Positions 14,700 to 22,840 of a stretch of DNA of 50,511 nucleotides are shown piece by piece. The DNA is taken from positions 1 to 50,511 of IMG/VR virus record IMGVR_UViG_3300010885_012601; one strand, written 5' to 3'. The notes beneath the pieces are model-generated. The model did no database searches. It was given only the letters and a program-made list of their open reading frames with translations, and was not told the origin of the DNA. The translations under genes and the position numbers were made by a program. Origin of the DNA: a virus. How positions within the stretch are numbered: the stretch's first letter is position 1; each line of letters begins with the position of its first letter.

Positions 14700-16051
14700 A
14701 AAACAAAAAATTAAATGAAGGTATTCGAATTGCCAAAGAGGGCATCGACGAATGCTGGGATGACATGGACACCATGAATCAAACCACACAATCTGGCGAA
14801 CCAATGACAGTTACATTGTCAATGCCAGGCAAGAATATCAGTGTTACCACTGACAGCGCCGATGAAATTGCAAACGTATTACGTTTAGCAGGCATTGAAG
14901 TTGGTAATGCTACAAGTGTGCCAGGAGACGTTGACGGTGATGGCGACCATGATATTCATGATCACGAAGCTGAAGTAGCTTATGTTGGAGTAGGGTCAGA
15001 ATCTGAGCCTAGCGTACCCGAACAAGCAGAAGAACAAACTGAAGAAGCTGTTCAAACTCCTGCTACATGGACTGACAAACAAGGTAACACACATCCTGCT
15101 ACTCGTGTCCAGGGTGACCGTTACGGTAATCAAGAAGAAAAAGAAAAAGACAAAGAAGTTGACGAAGGTAACGAGTTCTCTGGTGCCAGAGCCGAAGCAA
15201 TTCGTAACGGTAAAGATACATTTACCGTTGACGGCAAAACATATGACGTCATTGAGGAAAATGAAACCGAAGAGGACAACGAAGATTACTATTCATTGCC
15301 TATGCCAAACGGAGACCGCGAAGACAAAGAAGTTGACGAAGCTATTAATACAGGTGCTTCTTTAAAAAGATTTAAAGACGATCCTAGAGGTAATGAAAAA
15401 TTACCAGCAAAAGAAGTTGATGAAAGTGCAATGACTGAAGACGACCATCCAGCAGTAGGCGCAATTACTAATCGCATTATTCGCCAACATCCAGATCTAT
15501 TAGCAAAATTTGGTCCAGTTAAAGTAATGGCAGCTATTGATAGTCTTGCTTCACACTTAGATGAGTTAGATGAAATTGGAACCAGTGATGTTAGTATATG
15601 GGTAAAGCGTGTAATTGAAGAATTAGAAGCTGGTGATTTTGATCATGTCGATGAAGCAACTCAAACCAATAAACCATGGACTGATATGAGTGGTAAGCAA
15701 CAACCGGGTACCGCTGTTAAAGGTAAGAGCTATGGTAATCAAGAAGAAGAAAAAGACAATAAGGATAAAGAAATGGATGAATCAGCTAGAATCATTGCAT
15801 TGTCTGGGGTAAACGAATGGGCAAATAGCCCAGAAGGTAAAGCCAAAGACAAAGGTACTGTGAGTAACAGTTTACCATCAGCTAAAGGTACAGGCAAAGG
15901 AAGTCCAGACTTTGGTGCAAATCGTGCCAACGGCCAAGGTGAAAATCCAATGGGCGATGGTTCGCACACAGTTAGTGTCGAAGAGCAGTTTGAAAGTGCA
16001 ATGGGTGAATATCGCAAGTTTGTTGCAGAAAACATTGCTCGTAAAAAGTAA
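14696..16051 (+). CDS. Acidic, repeat-containing structural-type protein with EF-hand-like motif
   Basis: A 451-residue, strongly acidic protein with no recognised family. Residues ~79-92 (GDVDGDGDHDIHDHE) are an Asp-rich DxDxDG calcium-binding-type loop. A segment with WTDKQGN...YGNQEEK...KEVDE near residue 124 recurs with changes near residue 323 (WTDMSGK...YGNQEEE...KEMDE), and shorter KEVDE units occur several times. A helical segment near 255-315 looks folded. Such acidic proteins may be head core/scaffold parts or internal head proteins. It starts by ATGA overlap and is followed by gp17. Confidence 0.7.
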   Translation: MKNKKLNEGIRIAKEGIDECWDDMDTMNQTTQSGEPMTVTLSMPGKNISVTTDSADEIANVLRLAGIEVGNATSVPGDVDGDGDHDIHDHEAEVAYVGVGSESEPSVPEQAEEQTEEAVQTPATWTDKQGNTHPATRVQGDRYGNQEEKEKDKEVDEGNEFSGARAEAIRNGKDTFTVDGKTYDVIEENETEEDNEDYYSLPMPNGDREDKEVDEAINTGASLKRFKDDPRGNEKLPAKEVDESAMTEDDHPAVGAITNRIIRQHPDLLAKFGPVKVMAAIDSLASHLDELDEIGTSDVSIWVKRVIEELEAGDFDHVDEATQTNKPWTDMSGKQQPGTAVKGKSYGNQEEEKDNKDKEMDESARIIALSGVNEWANSPEGKAKDKGTVSNSLPSAKGTGKGSPDFGANRANGQGENPMGDGSHTVSVEEQFESAMGEYRKFVAENIARKK

Positions 16052-16064
16052 ATAGGAGCCCTTT

Positions 16065-17615
16065 GTGGCTATTGAAAATACTTTTGTAAAATCACCATTT
16101 CAGGTAGAAAAGTTCACGGACGATAATGTCCGTGAACTTGCCATTTGTGCTCACGATCCTGTTTACTTCATTGACAACTATTGCTGGGTCCAACATCCAA
16201 CCAAGGGTAAAGTTAAATTTAAGTTATTTGATTATCAAATTGATTTAATTAACTGTTATCACAATAATCGTTACAGTATCAACATGCTGGGACGACAAAT
16301 GGGTAAGACAGCGTGTGCGGCAGCTTACTTGGTATGGCGAGCAATGTTTATGCCTGATCAAACAATTCTTATTGCCGCGCACAAGTTTGCCGGTGCTCAG
16401 GAAATTATGCAACGTGTTCGTTACACATACGAAACACTTCCTGAATTTTTAAAAGCAGGTGCTACAAGTTATAACAAAGGTAGCATTGACTTTGACAACG
16501 GCTCTCGCATTATTTCAACTACAACAACAGAAACAACTGCTCGTGGTATGTCATTGTCATTGATCTACTGTGACGAGTTTGCATTCGTTAAACCACGTAT
16601 TGCTAGTGAGTTTTGGACTTCTATCAGTCCTACACTATCAACTGGTGGTAAGTGTATTATTACTAGTACACCTAACCAAGACGATGACCAGTTTGCACGT
16701 ATTTGGAAAGACGCTACCAAGAACATTGACGAATACGGTAATCCGCAAAAGCTAGGACGCAATGGATTTGCAAGCATTAAATTTATTTGGAGTTCTCATC
16801 CTGACCGTGATGACACTTGGGCACAAACAGAACGCATTAAGATTGGCGAAGAGCGTTTCCTACGTGAACACGAATGTGAATTTGTTATTGCTGACGAAAC
16901 ACTAGTTAACTCAATGAAGTTGATTACTATGGAAAGCAAAGATCCAAATGGAAAAATGGGTCAGGTTAGAATTTACAAATATCCACAACGAGGGTCTACC
17001 TATGTGGTTGGATGGGACCCAAGTTTGGGAACAGGTGGAGACCCATCAGCTATACAGGTATTTAGATTGCCTGACCTAGAGCAAGTTGCTGAATGGCAAC
17101 ACAATAAAACTGATATACAAGGACAATTACGAACTCTTGTTTCTATTTTAAAGTGGCTCGAAGATGAAACAGGTAGTGCCAGTGAATTATACTGGTCTGT
17201 AGAAAATAACACAATTGGTGAAGCGGCACTAATTAGTATACGAGAATTTGGTGAAGAACGTATACCAGGAACGTTTGTACAAGAAATCAGACGTACAGGA
17301 CAAAGTCGTGGACGCAGGGGCTTTAATACCAGTCATAAGACAAAAATTACAGCATGTATGCGCCTTAAGAACTATGTGGAAAGTGATAAAATGACAATCT
17401 ACAGTCATAACTTGTTACGTGAGCTAAAGAACTTTATTGCACGTGGTGCAAGCTTTGCAGCCAAAGACGGCGAAACTGACGATTTAGTAATGGCAACAAT
17501 ACTTGTACTTCGAGTAGTTGAAGTAGTTATGACATGGGATACCAAAACGTATGATAGGTTAATTAGCGCAGAAGTCAATGAAGTCCTCAAGCCCATGCCT
17601 ATTGGCTTCTTTTAA
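16065..17615 (+). CDS. gp17: Terminase large subunit, T4 gp17-like
   Basis: The packaging motor ATPase and headful nuclease, 516 residues with a GTG start behind AGGAG. The ATPase domain has Walker A GRQMGKT (76-82) and Walker B LIYCDE (166-171) followed by the coupling motif STPN (201-204). The C-terminal RNase H-like nuclease has VVGWDPSLGTGGD (D318), WSVENN (E380) and TDDLVMA (D472/D473) as the metal-binding acids. T4 gp17 is 610 residues; this is a shorter but complete form, missing part of the N-terminal region. It binds the portal and gp16 during packaging of concatemeric DNA. Confidence 0.95.
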   Translation: MAIENTFVKSPFQVEKFTDDNVRELAICAHDPVYFIDNYCWVQHPTKGKVKFKLFDYQIDLINCYHNNRYSINMLGRQMGKTACAAAYLVWRAMFMPDQTILIAAHKFAGAQEIMQRVRYTYETLPEFLKAGATSYNKGSIDFDNGSRIISTTTTETTARGMSLSLIYCDEFAFVKPRIASEFWTSISPTLSTGGKCIITSTPNQDDDQFARIWKDATKNIDEYGNPQKLGRNGFASIKFIWSSHPDRDDTWAQTERIKIGEERFLREHECEFVIADETLVNSMKLITMESKDPNGKMGQVRIYKYPQRGSTYVVGWDPSLGTGGDPSAIQVFRLPDLEQVAEWQHNKTDIQGQLRTLVSILKWLEDETGSASELYWSVENNTIGEAALISIREFGEERIPGTFVQEIRRTGQSRGRRGFNTSHKTKITACMRLKNYVESDKMTIYSHNLLRELKNFIARGASFAAKDGETDDLVMATILVLRVVEVVMTWDTKTYDRLISAEVNEVLKPMPIGFF

Positions 17616-17622
17616 CTAAATA
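17616..17622 (+). promoter_or_regulatory. Late-type box CTAAATA, 5 nt before ATG
   Basis: CTAAATA, then TAACT, then ATG at 17628. The box does not overlap the gp17 stop codon. Transcription from it should start at the ATG (leaderless), in the same geometry as at 13527, 25284 and 30828. Confidence 0.55.
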
Positions 17623-17627
17623 TAACT

Positions 17628-18479
17628 ATGAGCACATTAGAAGAACTATCTAAAGAAATTGCCGCATCTATCGCAGGGTTAAGTCACGACGCTAACTTTA
17701 AAACAGTTGATGGAGAAGACACATTAGATCATGAAACTGCAATTTATCAGTACTTGCCAAAACAAAATGTAATGGTCATGATTAATGCTGAAAACCAAGA
17801 TGTAGAAATTTGGTATGATCCGCAAAAAACAAATAAGGATTGGTTTGAGAAATCTTTTAAATCTAGGATTAACAATATTGCTCGTCGATATCTATTTGGT
17901 ACAACTGTGCGTAGTTATGCAGGTGATATTGAACCAAAAAATATGGTTCATAGAACAGATTACGAGCTAAAAGAAAGTCGTAATACTACAAAGACTAGCT
18001 ACCATCCATTGGGCGGCACCAAAATTATTCTGCGTCATACCAAGCCAGTTACTGAAGAAAAGCCAGGGTCTCGTAGTCGTAACATTGGTTCATTGTTTAT
18101 TGAACATGCAGGAGAAAGATTTCGCTTTCCTTATAACCACTTGCTAGGTGCTAGAGTAATGGCGTTACATGTGGAATCTGGTGGCAAACCGTGGGATGAA
18201 AACGGAGAGAAGATTTTAGAAATTAGCAGACGTCGTAAAGATGTTATGGAATTACTTCGCTGGAGCAGACGTTTAGAAGAAACTGAACAAGTAACCGAAA
18301 TTCGTACTCGCGGCAAAAGCGAAGTAATTATGCTTAAACGTATGATGGAACGTGCGGCCCGCACAGGAGATCTAAGTAGCATTACATCATATATTCCATC
18401 TAAGGACGTTACCAACCAAACCATGGTAAGCGAGGCAGTGGCCAATTTAAGCACAGCGTTAGATCATCTATTAGATTAA
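17628..18479 (+). CDS. Conserved-type hypothetical protein downstream of gp17, 283 aa
   Basis: No function recognised. The N-terminal half is alpha/beta with YLPKQNVMVMINAENQDVEIWYD, cited as QNVMVMINAENQDVEIWYD, and many Arg-rich helices follow. A notable segment, FRFPYNHLLGARVMALHVESGG, with core YNHLLGARVMALHVE (about 183-197), looks like a conserved binding site. The C-terminal 80 residues are helical and highly charged (RRRKDVMELLRWSRRLEET). I recall similar proteins in marine T4-like phages, always unnamed. The leaderless late box and location after the terminase suggest late expression. A good terminator follows. Confidence 0.75.
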   Translation: MSTLEELSKEIAASIAGLSHDANFKTVDGEDTLDHETAIYQYLPKQNVMVMINAENQDVEIWYDPQKTNKDWFEKSFKSRINNIARRYLFGTTVRSYAGDIEPKNMVHRTDYELKESRNTTKTSYHPLGGTKIILRHTKPVTEEKPGSRSRNIGSLFIEHAGERFRFPYNHLLGARVMALHVESGGKPWDENGEKILEISRRRKDVMELLRWSRRLEETEQVTEIRTRGKSEVIMLKRMMERAARTGDLSSITSYIPSKDVTNQTMVSEAVANLSTALDHLLD

Positions 18480-18500
18480 TCAATCTTGTCAACTGCTACA

Positions 18501-18527
18501 AAGGTTCCATCTTGGAACCTTTTCATT
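18501..18527 (+). terminator. Rho-independent terminator closing the late cluster
   Basis: A 9-bp stem (AAGGTTCCA with TGGAACCTT) with a TCT loop and a following TTTCATTT run. It separates the late packaging genes from the gp32 promoter. Confidence 0.85.
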
Positions 18528-18562
18528 TGTCCAAATCTGGACAAATTAATCTATTTTGGCTA

Positions 18563-18592
18563 TTGCTTTTTACCTGCAGGTATAAGTATAAT
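18563..18592 (+). promoter_or_regulatory. Sigma70-like promoter for gp32
   Basis: TTGCTT (18563-18568), 18-nt spacer, TATAAT (18587-18592). Transcription should start near 18599, just inside the 5' arm of the leader hairpin. The leader is about 85 nt, much longer than at other promoters in the window. Confidence 0.7.
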
Positions 18593-18627
18593 ACAACACA
18601 TGCAAAGACAATCTAAGCATGTGTTGT
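18593..18627 (+). promoter_or_regulatory. Leader hairpin of gp32 mRNA, possible autoregulatory site
   Basis: A perfect 11-bp inverted repeat (ACAACACATGC with GCATGTGTTGT) closes a 13-nt loop. It lies at the very 5' end of the gp32 transcript and is followed by an unstructured, A-rich stretch up to an AAAGGA ribosome site. T4 gp32 represses its own translation by binding an mRNA leader nucleated by a 5' pseudoknot. This hairpin is in the right place for a similar control; no pseudoknot pairing is obvious by eye. Confidence 0.6.
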
Positions 18628-18682
18628 TTGGCTCACCAGAGACTAAAACACTAACATTGGCTAATACAAAGGAAAATTTATT

Positions 18683-19675
18683 ATGGCTTCTTTAGCAGAA
18701 ATTCGCGCTCGCTTAGCCGAGCAAGCACAAAAATCAGGTGGCACTAATGCTACCGGCACCGGTGATAATGCAATCTTTGCACACTGGAACATCCCAGAAG
18801 GTTCATCAGCAACAGTTCGTTTCTTACCAGATAGCGACGATACTAATACATTCTTTTGGCGTGAACGTCAGATGATTCGTATTCCATTCGCAGGCGTCAA
18901 AGGTCAAGATGAAAACAAGAAAGTTGTTGTTCAAGTACCTTGCATTGAAATGTGGGGAGAGACATGTCCAGTACATGCAACTATCCGTCCTTGGTTCAAA
19001 GACCCAAACATGGAATCACTAGGTCGCACCTATTGGAAGAAGCGTAGTTACGTATTCCAAGGCTTTGTTGTCAACAGTCCAGTTGACGAGCAAAGTCTTC
19101 CTGAGAATCCAGTGCGTCGCTTTATCATCAGCCCACAGATCTTTACCCTGATCAAACAAGCACTGATGGATCCAGAAATGGAAGAGTTGCCAACCGACTA
19201 TCAACGTGGTACAGATTTCCGTATCAACAAAACACAAAAAGGTGGCTATGCTGACTACTCTACAAGTGGTTGGGCACGTAAGGAACGTGGCTTAAATGAA
19301 ACAGAATTGCAAGCAATTGCTACACATGGTTTGTTTAACTTAAACGACTTTATGCCTAAGCGTCCTGGCATCGACGAAACTCGTGCTATTATGGAAATGT
19401 TTGAGGCGTCAGTTGCTGGCGAACTATACGATGCAGATCGTTGGGGCAAGATGTATCGTCCAAGTGGCGTACAAATCCAAGGCGCAACCGGCGCCGCGGC
19501 AGACGCAGATGAAGATACTTTGTCTGTTAAGGCTGTAGCTCGTGCAAGCGCACCAGCACCAGCCCCTAAAGCAGAAGTTACTGCAACCGCAAGCGTTGCT
19601 GATACAGCTACTCCAAGTGGTGAAAAGCCTAGCGTTGACGACATCTTGAAGATGATTCGTAACCGCCAGAAGTAA
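18683..19675 (+). CDS. gp32: Single-stranded DNA-binding protein, T4 gp32-like
   Basis: The replication and recombination ssDNA-binding protein, 330 residues (T4: 301). The N-terminal helix (LAEIRARLAEQAQ) resembles the cooperative B-domain, and the core has WNIPEGSSATVRFLPD, a zinc-site-like C87...C95-P-V-H98, and aromatic-rich strands (RTYWKKRSYVFQGFVV) that line the DNA groove. The C-terminal ~65 residues are Ala/Pro/Glu/Asp-rich and end with SVDDILKMIRNRQ, like the acidic partner-binding tail of gp32. UvsX, a UvsY-like gene, UvsW, primase and helicase are nearby. The fourth zinc ligand is not clear. Confidence 0.92.
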   Translation: MASLAEIRARLAEQAQKSGGTNATGTGDNAIFAHWNIPEGSSATVRFLPDSDDTNTFFWRERQMIRIPFAGVKGQDENKKVVVQVPCIEMWGETCPVHATIRPWFKDPNMESLGRTYWKKRSYVFQGFVVNSPVDEQSLPENPVRRFIISPQIFTLIKQALMDPEMEELPTDYQRGTDFRINKTQKGGYADYSTSGWARKERGLNETELQAIATHGLFNLNDFMPKRPGIDETRAIMEMFEASVAGELYDADRWGKMYRPSGVQIQGATGAAADADEDTLSVKAVARASAPAPAPKAEVTATASVADTATPSGEKPSVDDILKMIRNRQK

Positions 19676-19683
19676 TTTTCAAT

Positions 19684-19714
19684 AAGGGTGCGGAGTGAAT
19701 TCGCACCCTTTCAC
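19684..19714 (+). terminator. Terminator or attenuator between gp32 and uvsX
   Basis: A 9-bp stem (AAGGGTGCG with CGCACCCTT) with a 9-nt loop and a weak T-rich tail (TCACTTCTC). The poor T-run suggests partial readthrough, which would give more gp32 than UvsX. Confidence 0.7.
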
Positions 19715-19737
19715 TTCTCAACATTTTGGAGGCTAAT

Positions 19738-20832
19738 ATGGCAAAAGCATTTGACGTAAGTAAATTTAGAAAAAATATCACAAAAAGCATTGAAGGACTA
19801 AGCGTAGGCTTCAATGATCCAACCGACTGGGTATCTACAAATAACTATGCCCTAAACTATCTAATCAGTGGAGACTTTAGTAAAGGGATTCCTCTTGGTA
19901 AGGTAACAGTATTTGCTGGCGAATCTGGCGCAGGAAAAAGTTTTATCTGTTCAGGTAACATTGTAGCAAACGCACAAAAGCAAGGCATTTTTCCAATCTT
20001 GATTGATACTGAAAATGCGCTTGACGAAGCATGGTTACATGCACTAGATGTTGATACCAGTCCTGACAAGTTGTTAAAACTTAACATGGCAATGATTGAC
20101 GATGTGGCAAAAATGATTAGTGAGTTTGTTAAGGAATATAAAACATTGCCTGAAGGTGAACGTCCCAAGGTATTGTTTGTACTTGATTCATTGGGCATGT
20201 TATTGACACCAACAGACGTTAATCAGTTCCAAGCAGGTGACATGAAAGGTGACATGGGTCGTAAGCCTAAAGCACTGACCGCATTAGTTCGCAATTGCGT
20301 AAACATGTTTGGTAGCTTAAACTTAGGGTTAGTTGCAACTAACCATACCTACGCAAGCCAAGACATGTTTGATCCGGATGACAAGATCTCCGGCGGACAA
20401 GGCTTTATCTACGCTAGCTCTATTGTAGTTGCCATGCGTAAATTAAAGTTAAAGGAAGACGAAGACGGCAACAAGATTTCAGAAGTTAAAGGTATCCGTG
20501 CCGCATGTAAAATCATGAAGACACGTTACAACAAGCCTTTTGAAAGTGTGCAAATTAAAATTCCTTATGAAACAGGTATGAATCCCTACAGCGGCCTTAC
20601 TGACTTAATCGAGGGTAAGCAAATGCTTAAAAAGGAAGGAAATAGTCTTGTTTACACCACAATTGATGGCGAACTCATCAAGAAATTCCGCAAAGGATGG
20701 GAACGCAATGATGATGGATGCTTGGATAAAGTAATGGCAGACATTACTGCGAATCCTCATGTTGCACCGTCAACTCCATTAGGCGATGCCCCTGATGAGT
20801 TACTAGATGAATCTGCAGAATTAGCAGAGTAA
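19738..20832 (+). CDS. uvsX: RecA-like recombinase UvsX
   Basis: The phage strand-exchange recombinase, 364 residues (T4 UvsX 391). It has GESGAGKS (61-68) as Walker A, the catalytic-Glu region ILIDTENALDE, Walker B with KVLFVLDSLGML, and the GGQGFIYASSIVVAMRKLK segment near the DNA-binding loop L2. The C-terminal acidic tail fits the family. ATG 19738 is chosen because TTTGGAGG lies 6-8 nt before it; an in-frame TTG at 19726 lies within that ribosome site. It works with gp32 and UvsY in recombination-dependent replication and repair. It follows the gp32 gene directly. Confidence 0.93.
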   Translation: MAKAFDVSKFRKNITKSIEGLSVGFNDPTDWVSTNNYALNYLISGDFSKGIPLGKVTVFAGESGAGKSFICSGNIVANAQKQGIFPILIDTENALDEAWLHALDVDTSPDKLLKLNMAMIDDVAKMISEFVKEYKTLPEGERPKVLFVLDSLGMLLTPTDVNQFQAGDMKGDMGRKPKALTALVRNCVNMFGSLNLGLVATNHTYASQDMFDPDDKISGGQGFIYASSIVVAMRKLKLKEDEDGNKISEVKGIRAACKIMKTRYNKPFESVQIKIPYETGMNPYSGLTDLIEGKQMLKKEGNSLVYTTIDGELIKKFRKGWERNDDGCLDKVMADITANPHVAPSTPLGDAPDELLDESAELAE

Positions 20833-20833
20833 C

Positions 20834-21256
20834 ATGTCAACAGACCATGAACAATGGTTAAGGAAGCAGGGTGTAAAGATCACAGGTCGGCACACTCTGC
20901 GCCGCGCTTCTACTCCTAGTTTTATGAATTGGGCAAATGATCTAGAACATGATCGCATCGACTGGTCTGAACAATTCACCACAACAGAAGAACAAGTGTA
21001 CCAGGTTGAACTTGATGAACGCACAATTGGAAAGTTTGAACGTTTAGAATCAACTGTCCAGTACGCACTTGAGTATATGAATCGTAAACATGGAGGTCAA
21101 AGGCCTTCTGCCCCATCAAACGATGTTGCTGATTATTACTTTGACAACAAAGAACGTCATCTTAAATTACTACAAGAAAATTCAATGTACCGAGATGCAT
21201 GGAAAGAGTTTCAGACCATTCGAGTCTTACTTGGCGAAACTTCCCATTGGCCTTGA
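20834..21256 (+). CDS. Hypothetical protein downstream of uvsX, 140 aa
   Basis: The ATG lies one base after the uvsX stop, so the genes are co-transcribed and coupled. The 140-residue protein is mostly helical, acidic in the middle (DWSEQFTTTEEQVYQVELDE) and has a C-terminal helix-rich part with KERHLKLLQENSMYRDAWKEFQTIR, cited as LKLLQENSMYRDAWKEFQ. No family known to me. A role in recombination or replication is possible from the operon; nothing in the sequence proves it. Confidence 0.65.
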   Translation: MSTDHEQWLRKQGVKITGRHTLRRASTPSFMNWANDLEHDRIDWSEQFTTTEEQVYQVELDERTIGKFERLESTVQYALEYMNRKHGGQRPSAPSNDVADYYFDNKERHLKLLQENSMYRDAWKEFQTIRVLLGETSHWP

Positions 21257-21275
21257 TCAATTTTTCTGTTATACT
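21247..21275 (+). promoter_or_regulatory. Sigma70-like promoter, -10 close to ATG 21281
   Basis: TTGGCC (21247-21252), 17-nt spacer, TATACT (21270-21275), then 5 nt to the ATG. The -35 box is moderate. Transcription should begin at about the start codon. Confidence 0.5.
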
Positions 21276-21280
21276 GAATT

Positions 21281-21493
21281 ATGTTGATCAAAGATCTAAT
21301 AGAACAGCTTCAAACATTGTATGAAAAAGAAATGATTCATGCTGATGTTATGGGCGAGCCAGAGATAATGATTGACTGCTTTAAGAAAATTGAACAAGGC
21401 GTATTCCAATACGCAGGCTTTAGTAATCAAATAAAGATTGAAAGAAGCGCAGATGGAGTGTATCCTATAATAAGTGGGTTTACAGATGATTAA
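21281..21493 (+). CDS. Small hypothetical protein, 70 aa
   Basis: A short acidic ORF with a likely leaderless promoter in front and a coupled cupin gene behind (overlap 8 nt). The N-terminal helix (LIKDLIEQLQTLYEKEM) and two strands with a polar C-terminus suggest a small alpha/beta fold. No family recognised. It is probably expressed early with the replication genes. Confidence 0.55.
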   Translation: MLIKDLIEQLQTLYEKEMIHADVMGEPEIMIDCFKKIEQGVFQYAGFSNQIKIERSADGVYPIISGFTDD

Positions 21494-21953
21494 AAAACTT
21501 ATGCAACGACTAGGGCGTCACAGAATTATATTGGATCGCCAAAGTAATGAACCATTGCTCGAACGCTATTACATATTTCTAAAAGATCGTACAAAATTTC
21601 CTTTCAATGTCTTTGTGCATAAGTTTTGTAAAAGCGACCCTGATGATTTGCATGATCATCCTTGGCCGTATGCTACATTAATTTTAAAAGGTGGATATTA
21701 TGAATGGGTTCCAGAATTTGATTCTACAGGTAAAATATTTTGTGAGAAGCGTCACTGGCGTGGGCCCGGACATTTTAGGATATGCGGCGCTACTAGCTAT
21801 CATCGCATTGAATTGGATCCTAGCGTAACTGCATGGACATTATTCATGCCAGGGCCGCAAACACGTGAATGGGGTTTCATGAGTAACGGTACATGGATTC
21901 ACAACGACACCTATTTGTCAAATATGGCAAAACAAAACAATATGACTGACTAA
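21486..21953 (+). CDS. Cupin-like protein
   Basis: A 155-residue protein with a cupin-type pattern: DDLHDHPWPYATLILKGGYYEWV carries the HxH-P and glycine-turn features of motif 1 (H-D-H near residue 54), and SYHRIELDPSVTAWTLFMPGP (cited as SYHRIELDPSVTAW) resembles motif 2 with its later His. Such folds bind a metal for oxygenase, epimerase or storage roles. The start at 21486 overlaps the previous gene; an in-frame GTG at 21474 is less likely. Substrate unknown. A terminator follows, so it ends an early operon. Similar small cupins occur in marine T4-like phages, as I recall. Confidence 0.6.
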   Translation: MIKKLMQRLGRHRIILDRQSNEPLLERYYIFLKDRTKFPFNVFVHKFCKSDPDDLHDHPWPYATLILKGGYYEWVPEFDSTGKIFCEKRHWRGPGHFRICGATSYHRIELDPSVTAWTLFMPGPQTREWGFMSNGTWIHNDTYLSNMAKQNNMTD

Positions 21954-21981
21954 GTATCAAAGTTATCTTTTGATACCTTTT
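21954..21981 (+). terminator. Rho-independent terminator
   Basis: An 8-bp stem (GTATCAAA with TTTGATAC), a short loop and a CTTTT tail, beginning right after the cupin stop codon. Confidence 0.75.
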
Positions 21982-21997
21982 ACTATGGAGATTAATT

Positions 21998-22243
21998 ATG
22001 AATGATGATGGTGAAATGTTGGTGGAATTGTGGTTAGCACTAAAACCATACATTGATAAAAAAGAACGTAACGATGCCGCACTAGGATTTCTGCGAGCGG
22101 CAGAGAATTATGTTGATCTTGAAAAAGCTCGTGAAGACGCAGACGGATCTGATAATTCACTTGATTTTGCATTTGATGAAGTCCTTGGTGGAATTGAGTC
22201 AGATGAAGAAGATATTTTTGGCGATGAAGAGGACGACTATTAA
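21998..22243 (+). CDS. Small acidic protein, 81 aa, coupled to uvsY-like gene
   Basis: An acidic 81-residue protein with an Asp/Glu-rich C-terminus (SDEEDIFGDEEDDY). Such tails often mimic DNA or bind ssDNA-binding or recombination proteins. A TGGAG ribosome site is in place. Its last base is the first base of the UvsY-like ATG (TAATG), so the two are translated together. No family recognised. Partnership with the recombination mediator is suggested by coupling only. Confidence 0.65.
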   Translation: MNDDGEMLVELWLALKPYIDKKERNDAALGFLRAAENYVDLEKAREDADGSDNSLDFAFDEVLGGIESDEEDIFGDEEDDY

Positions 22244-22704
22244 TGAGTTTATGGTTTGGTAAGGTCAAGGCTGATTTAAGCCACCTACCTGATTGTATAG
22301 CTTTTTATGAAAACGAGCTTTACGATGCCAGGCGCGAGTTAAAACTTGAAGGCAATCTTGAAAAAGCTAGCCGAGAAATGCCTGGCATCGTAGAGTATCG
22401 TTTTAACCAGCTTCAGGAAATTGAAGCAATCCTTCAGCATTTAAATATTAAACTACGAGAGCTTCGTAGCATTAAATTTAGACAATTTACCGAGCACTAC
22501 AACAGAACGTTGAGTAGCAGGGATGCTGAAAAGTATTCAGACGGTGACCCAGACGTAGTCAGTATGGATTACTTGGTTAATGAATTTGCACTTGTCCGTA
22601 ATAAATTCATTGGACTTACTAAAGCAATTGATAGCAAGCAATTTCAGATCAATAATGTTACAAAGTTGCGAGTTGCCGGTATGGAAGACGCAGATTTGTT
22701 CTAA
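22243..22704 (+). CDS. uvsY: Recombination mediator, UvsY-like
   Basis: A 153-residue helical protein (T4 UvsY 137) with the UvsY arrangement: an N-terminal helix pair, a long basic helix (LRELRSIKFRQFTEHY), a central D-rich loop (SRDAEKYSDGDPD), then VNEFALVRNKFIGLTKAIDSKQFQINNVTKLR, whose C-terminal part (KAIDSKQFQINNVTKLR) matches the DAIKSRGFAIKHIQDMR segment of T4 UvsY. UvsY loads UvsX on gp32-coated DNA. The gene lies near gp32 and uvsX. The identity is weak over the N-terminal half, so I rate it probable. Confidence 0.65.
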   Translation: MSLWFGKVKADLSHLPDCIAFYENELYDARRELKLEGNLEKASREMPGIVEYRFNQLQEIEAILQHLNIKLRELRSIKFRQFTEHYNRTLSSRDAEKYSDGDPDVVSMDYLVNEFALVRNKFIGLTKAIDSKQFQINNVTKLRVAGMEDADLF

Positions 22705-22730
22705 AACTGCTTAAAAACTAGACAATTTTA

Positions 22731-22762
22731 AAGGTGTTGTACAAATACAACACTTTTTTTTT
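22731..22762 (+). terminator. Strong Rho-independent terminator
   Basis: GTGTTGT pairs with ACAACAC around a 6-nt loop, extended by A-T and G-T pairs, and runs into nine Ts. Confidence 0.92.
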
Positions 22763-22782
22763 GGCAAAAATTTTAAAATCAG

Positions 22783-22811
22783 TTGACGTTTGGGCCTATT
22801 TGCCATATAAT
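22783..22811 (+). promoter_or_regulatory. Sigma70 promoter, near consensus
   Basis: TTGACG (22783-22788), 17-nt spacer, TATAAT (22806-22811): one mismatch from consensus. It follows a strong terminator, so it starts a fresh unit with the 59-aa ORF, the AAA+ ATPase and probably the RNA ligase. An AGGGAT site precedes the ATG at 22841. Confidence 0.85.
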
Positions 22812-22840
22812 AGTTACATACTAAGCAAACAGGGATAAAC

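Noticed and set aside
16048-16054. GTAAATA before gp17 as a late promoter
   Set aside because: It overlaps the previous stop codon, and a start from it would remove the AGGAG site that gp17 seems to use; probably chance.
18486-18695. A 69-codon plus-strand ORF between the 17628 gene and gp32
   Set aside because: It runs across a terminator, a sigma70 promoter and the gp32 leader hairpin and overlaps the gp32 start; no ribosome site. The region is better explained as control DNA.
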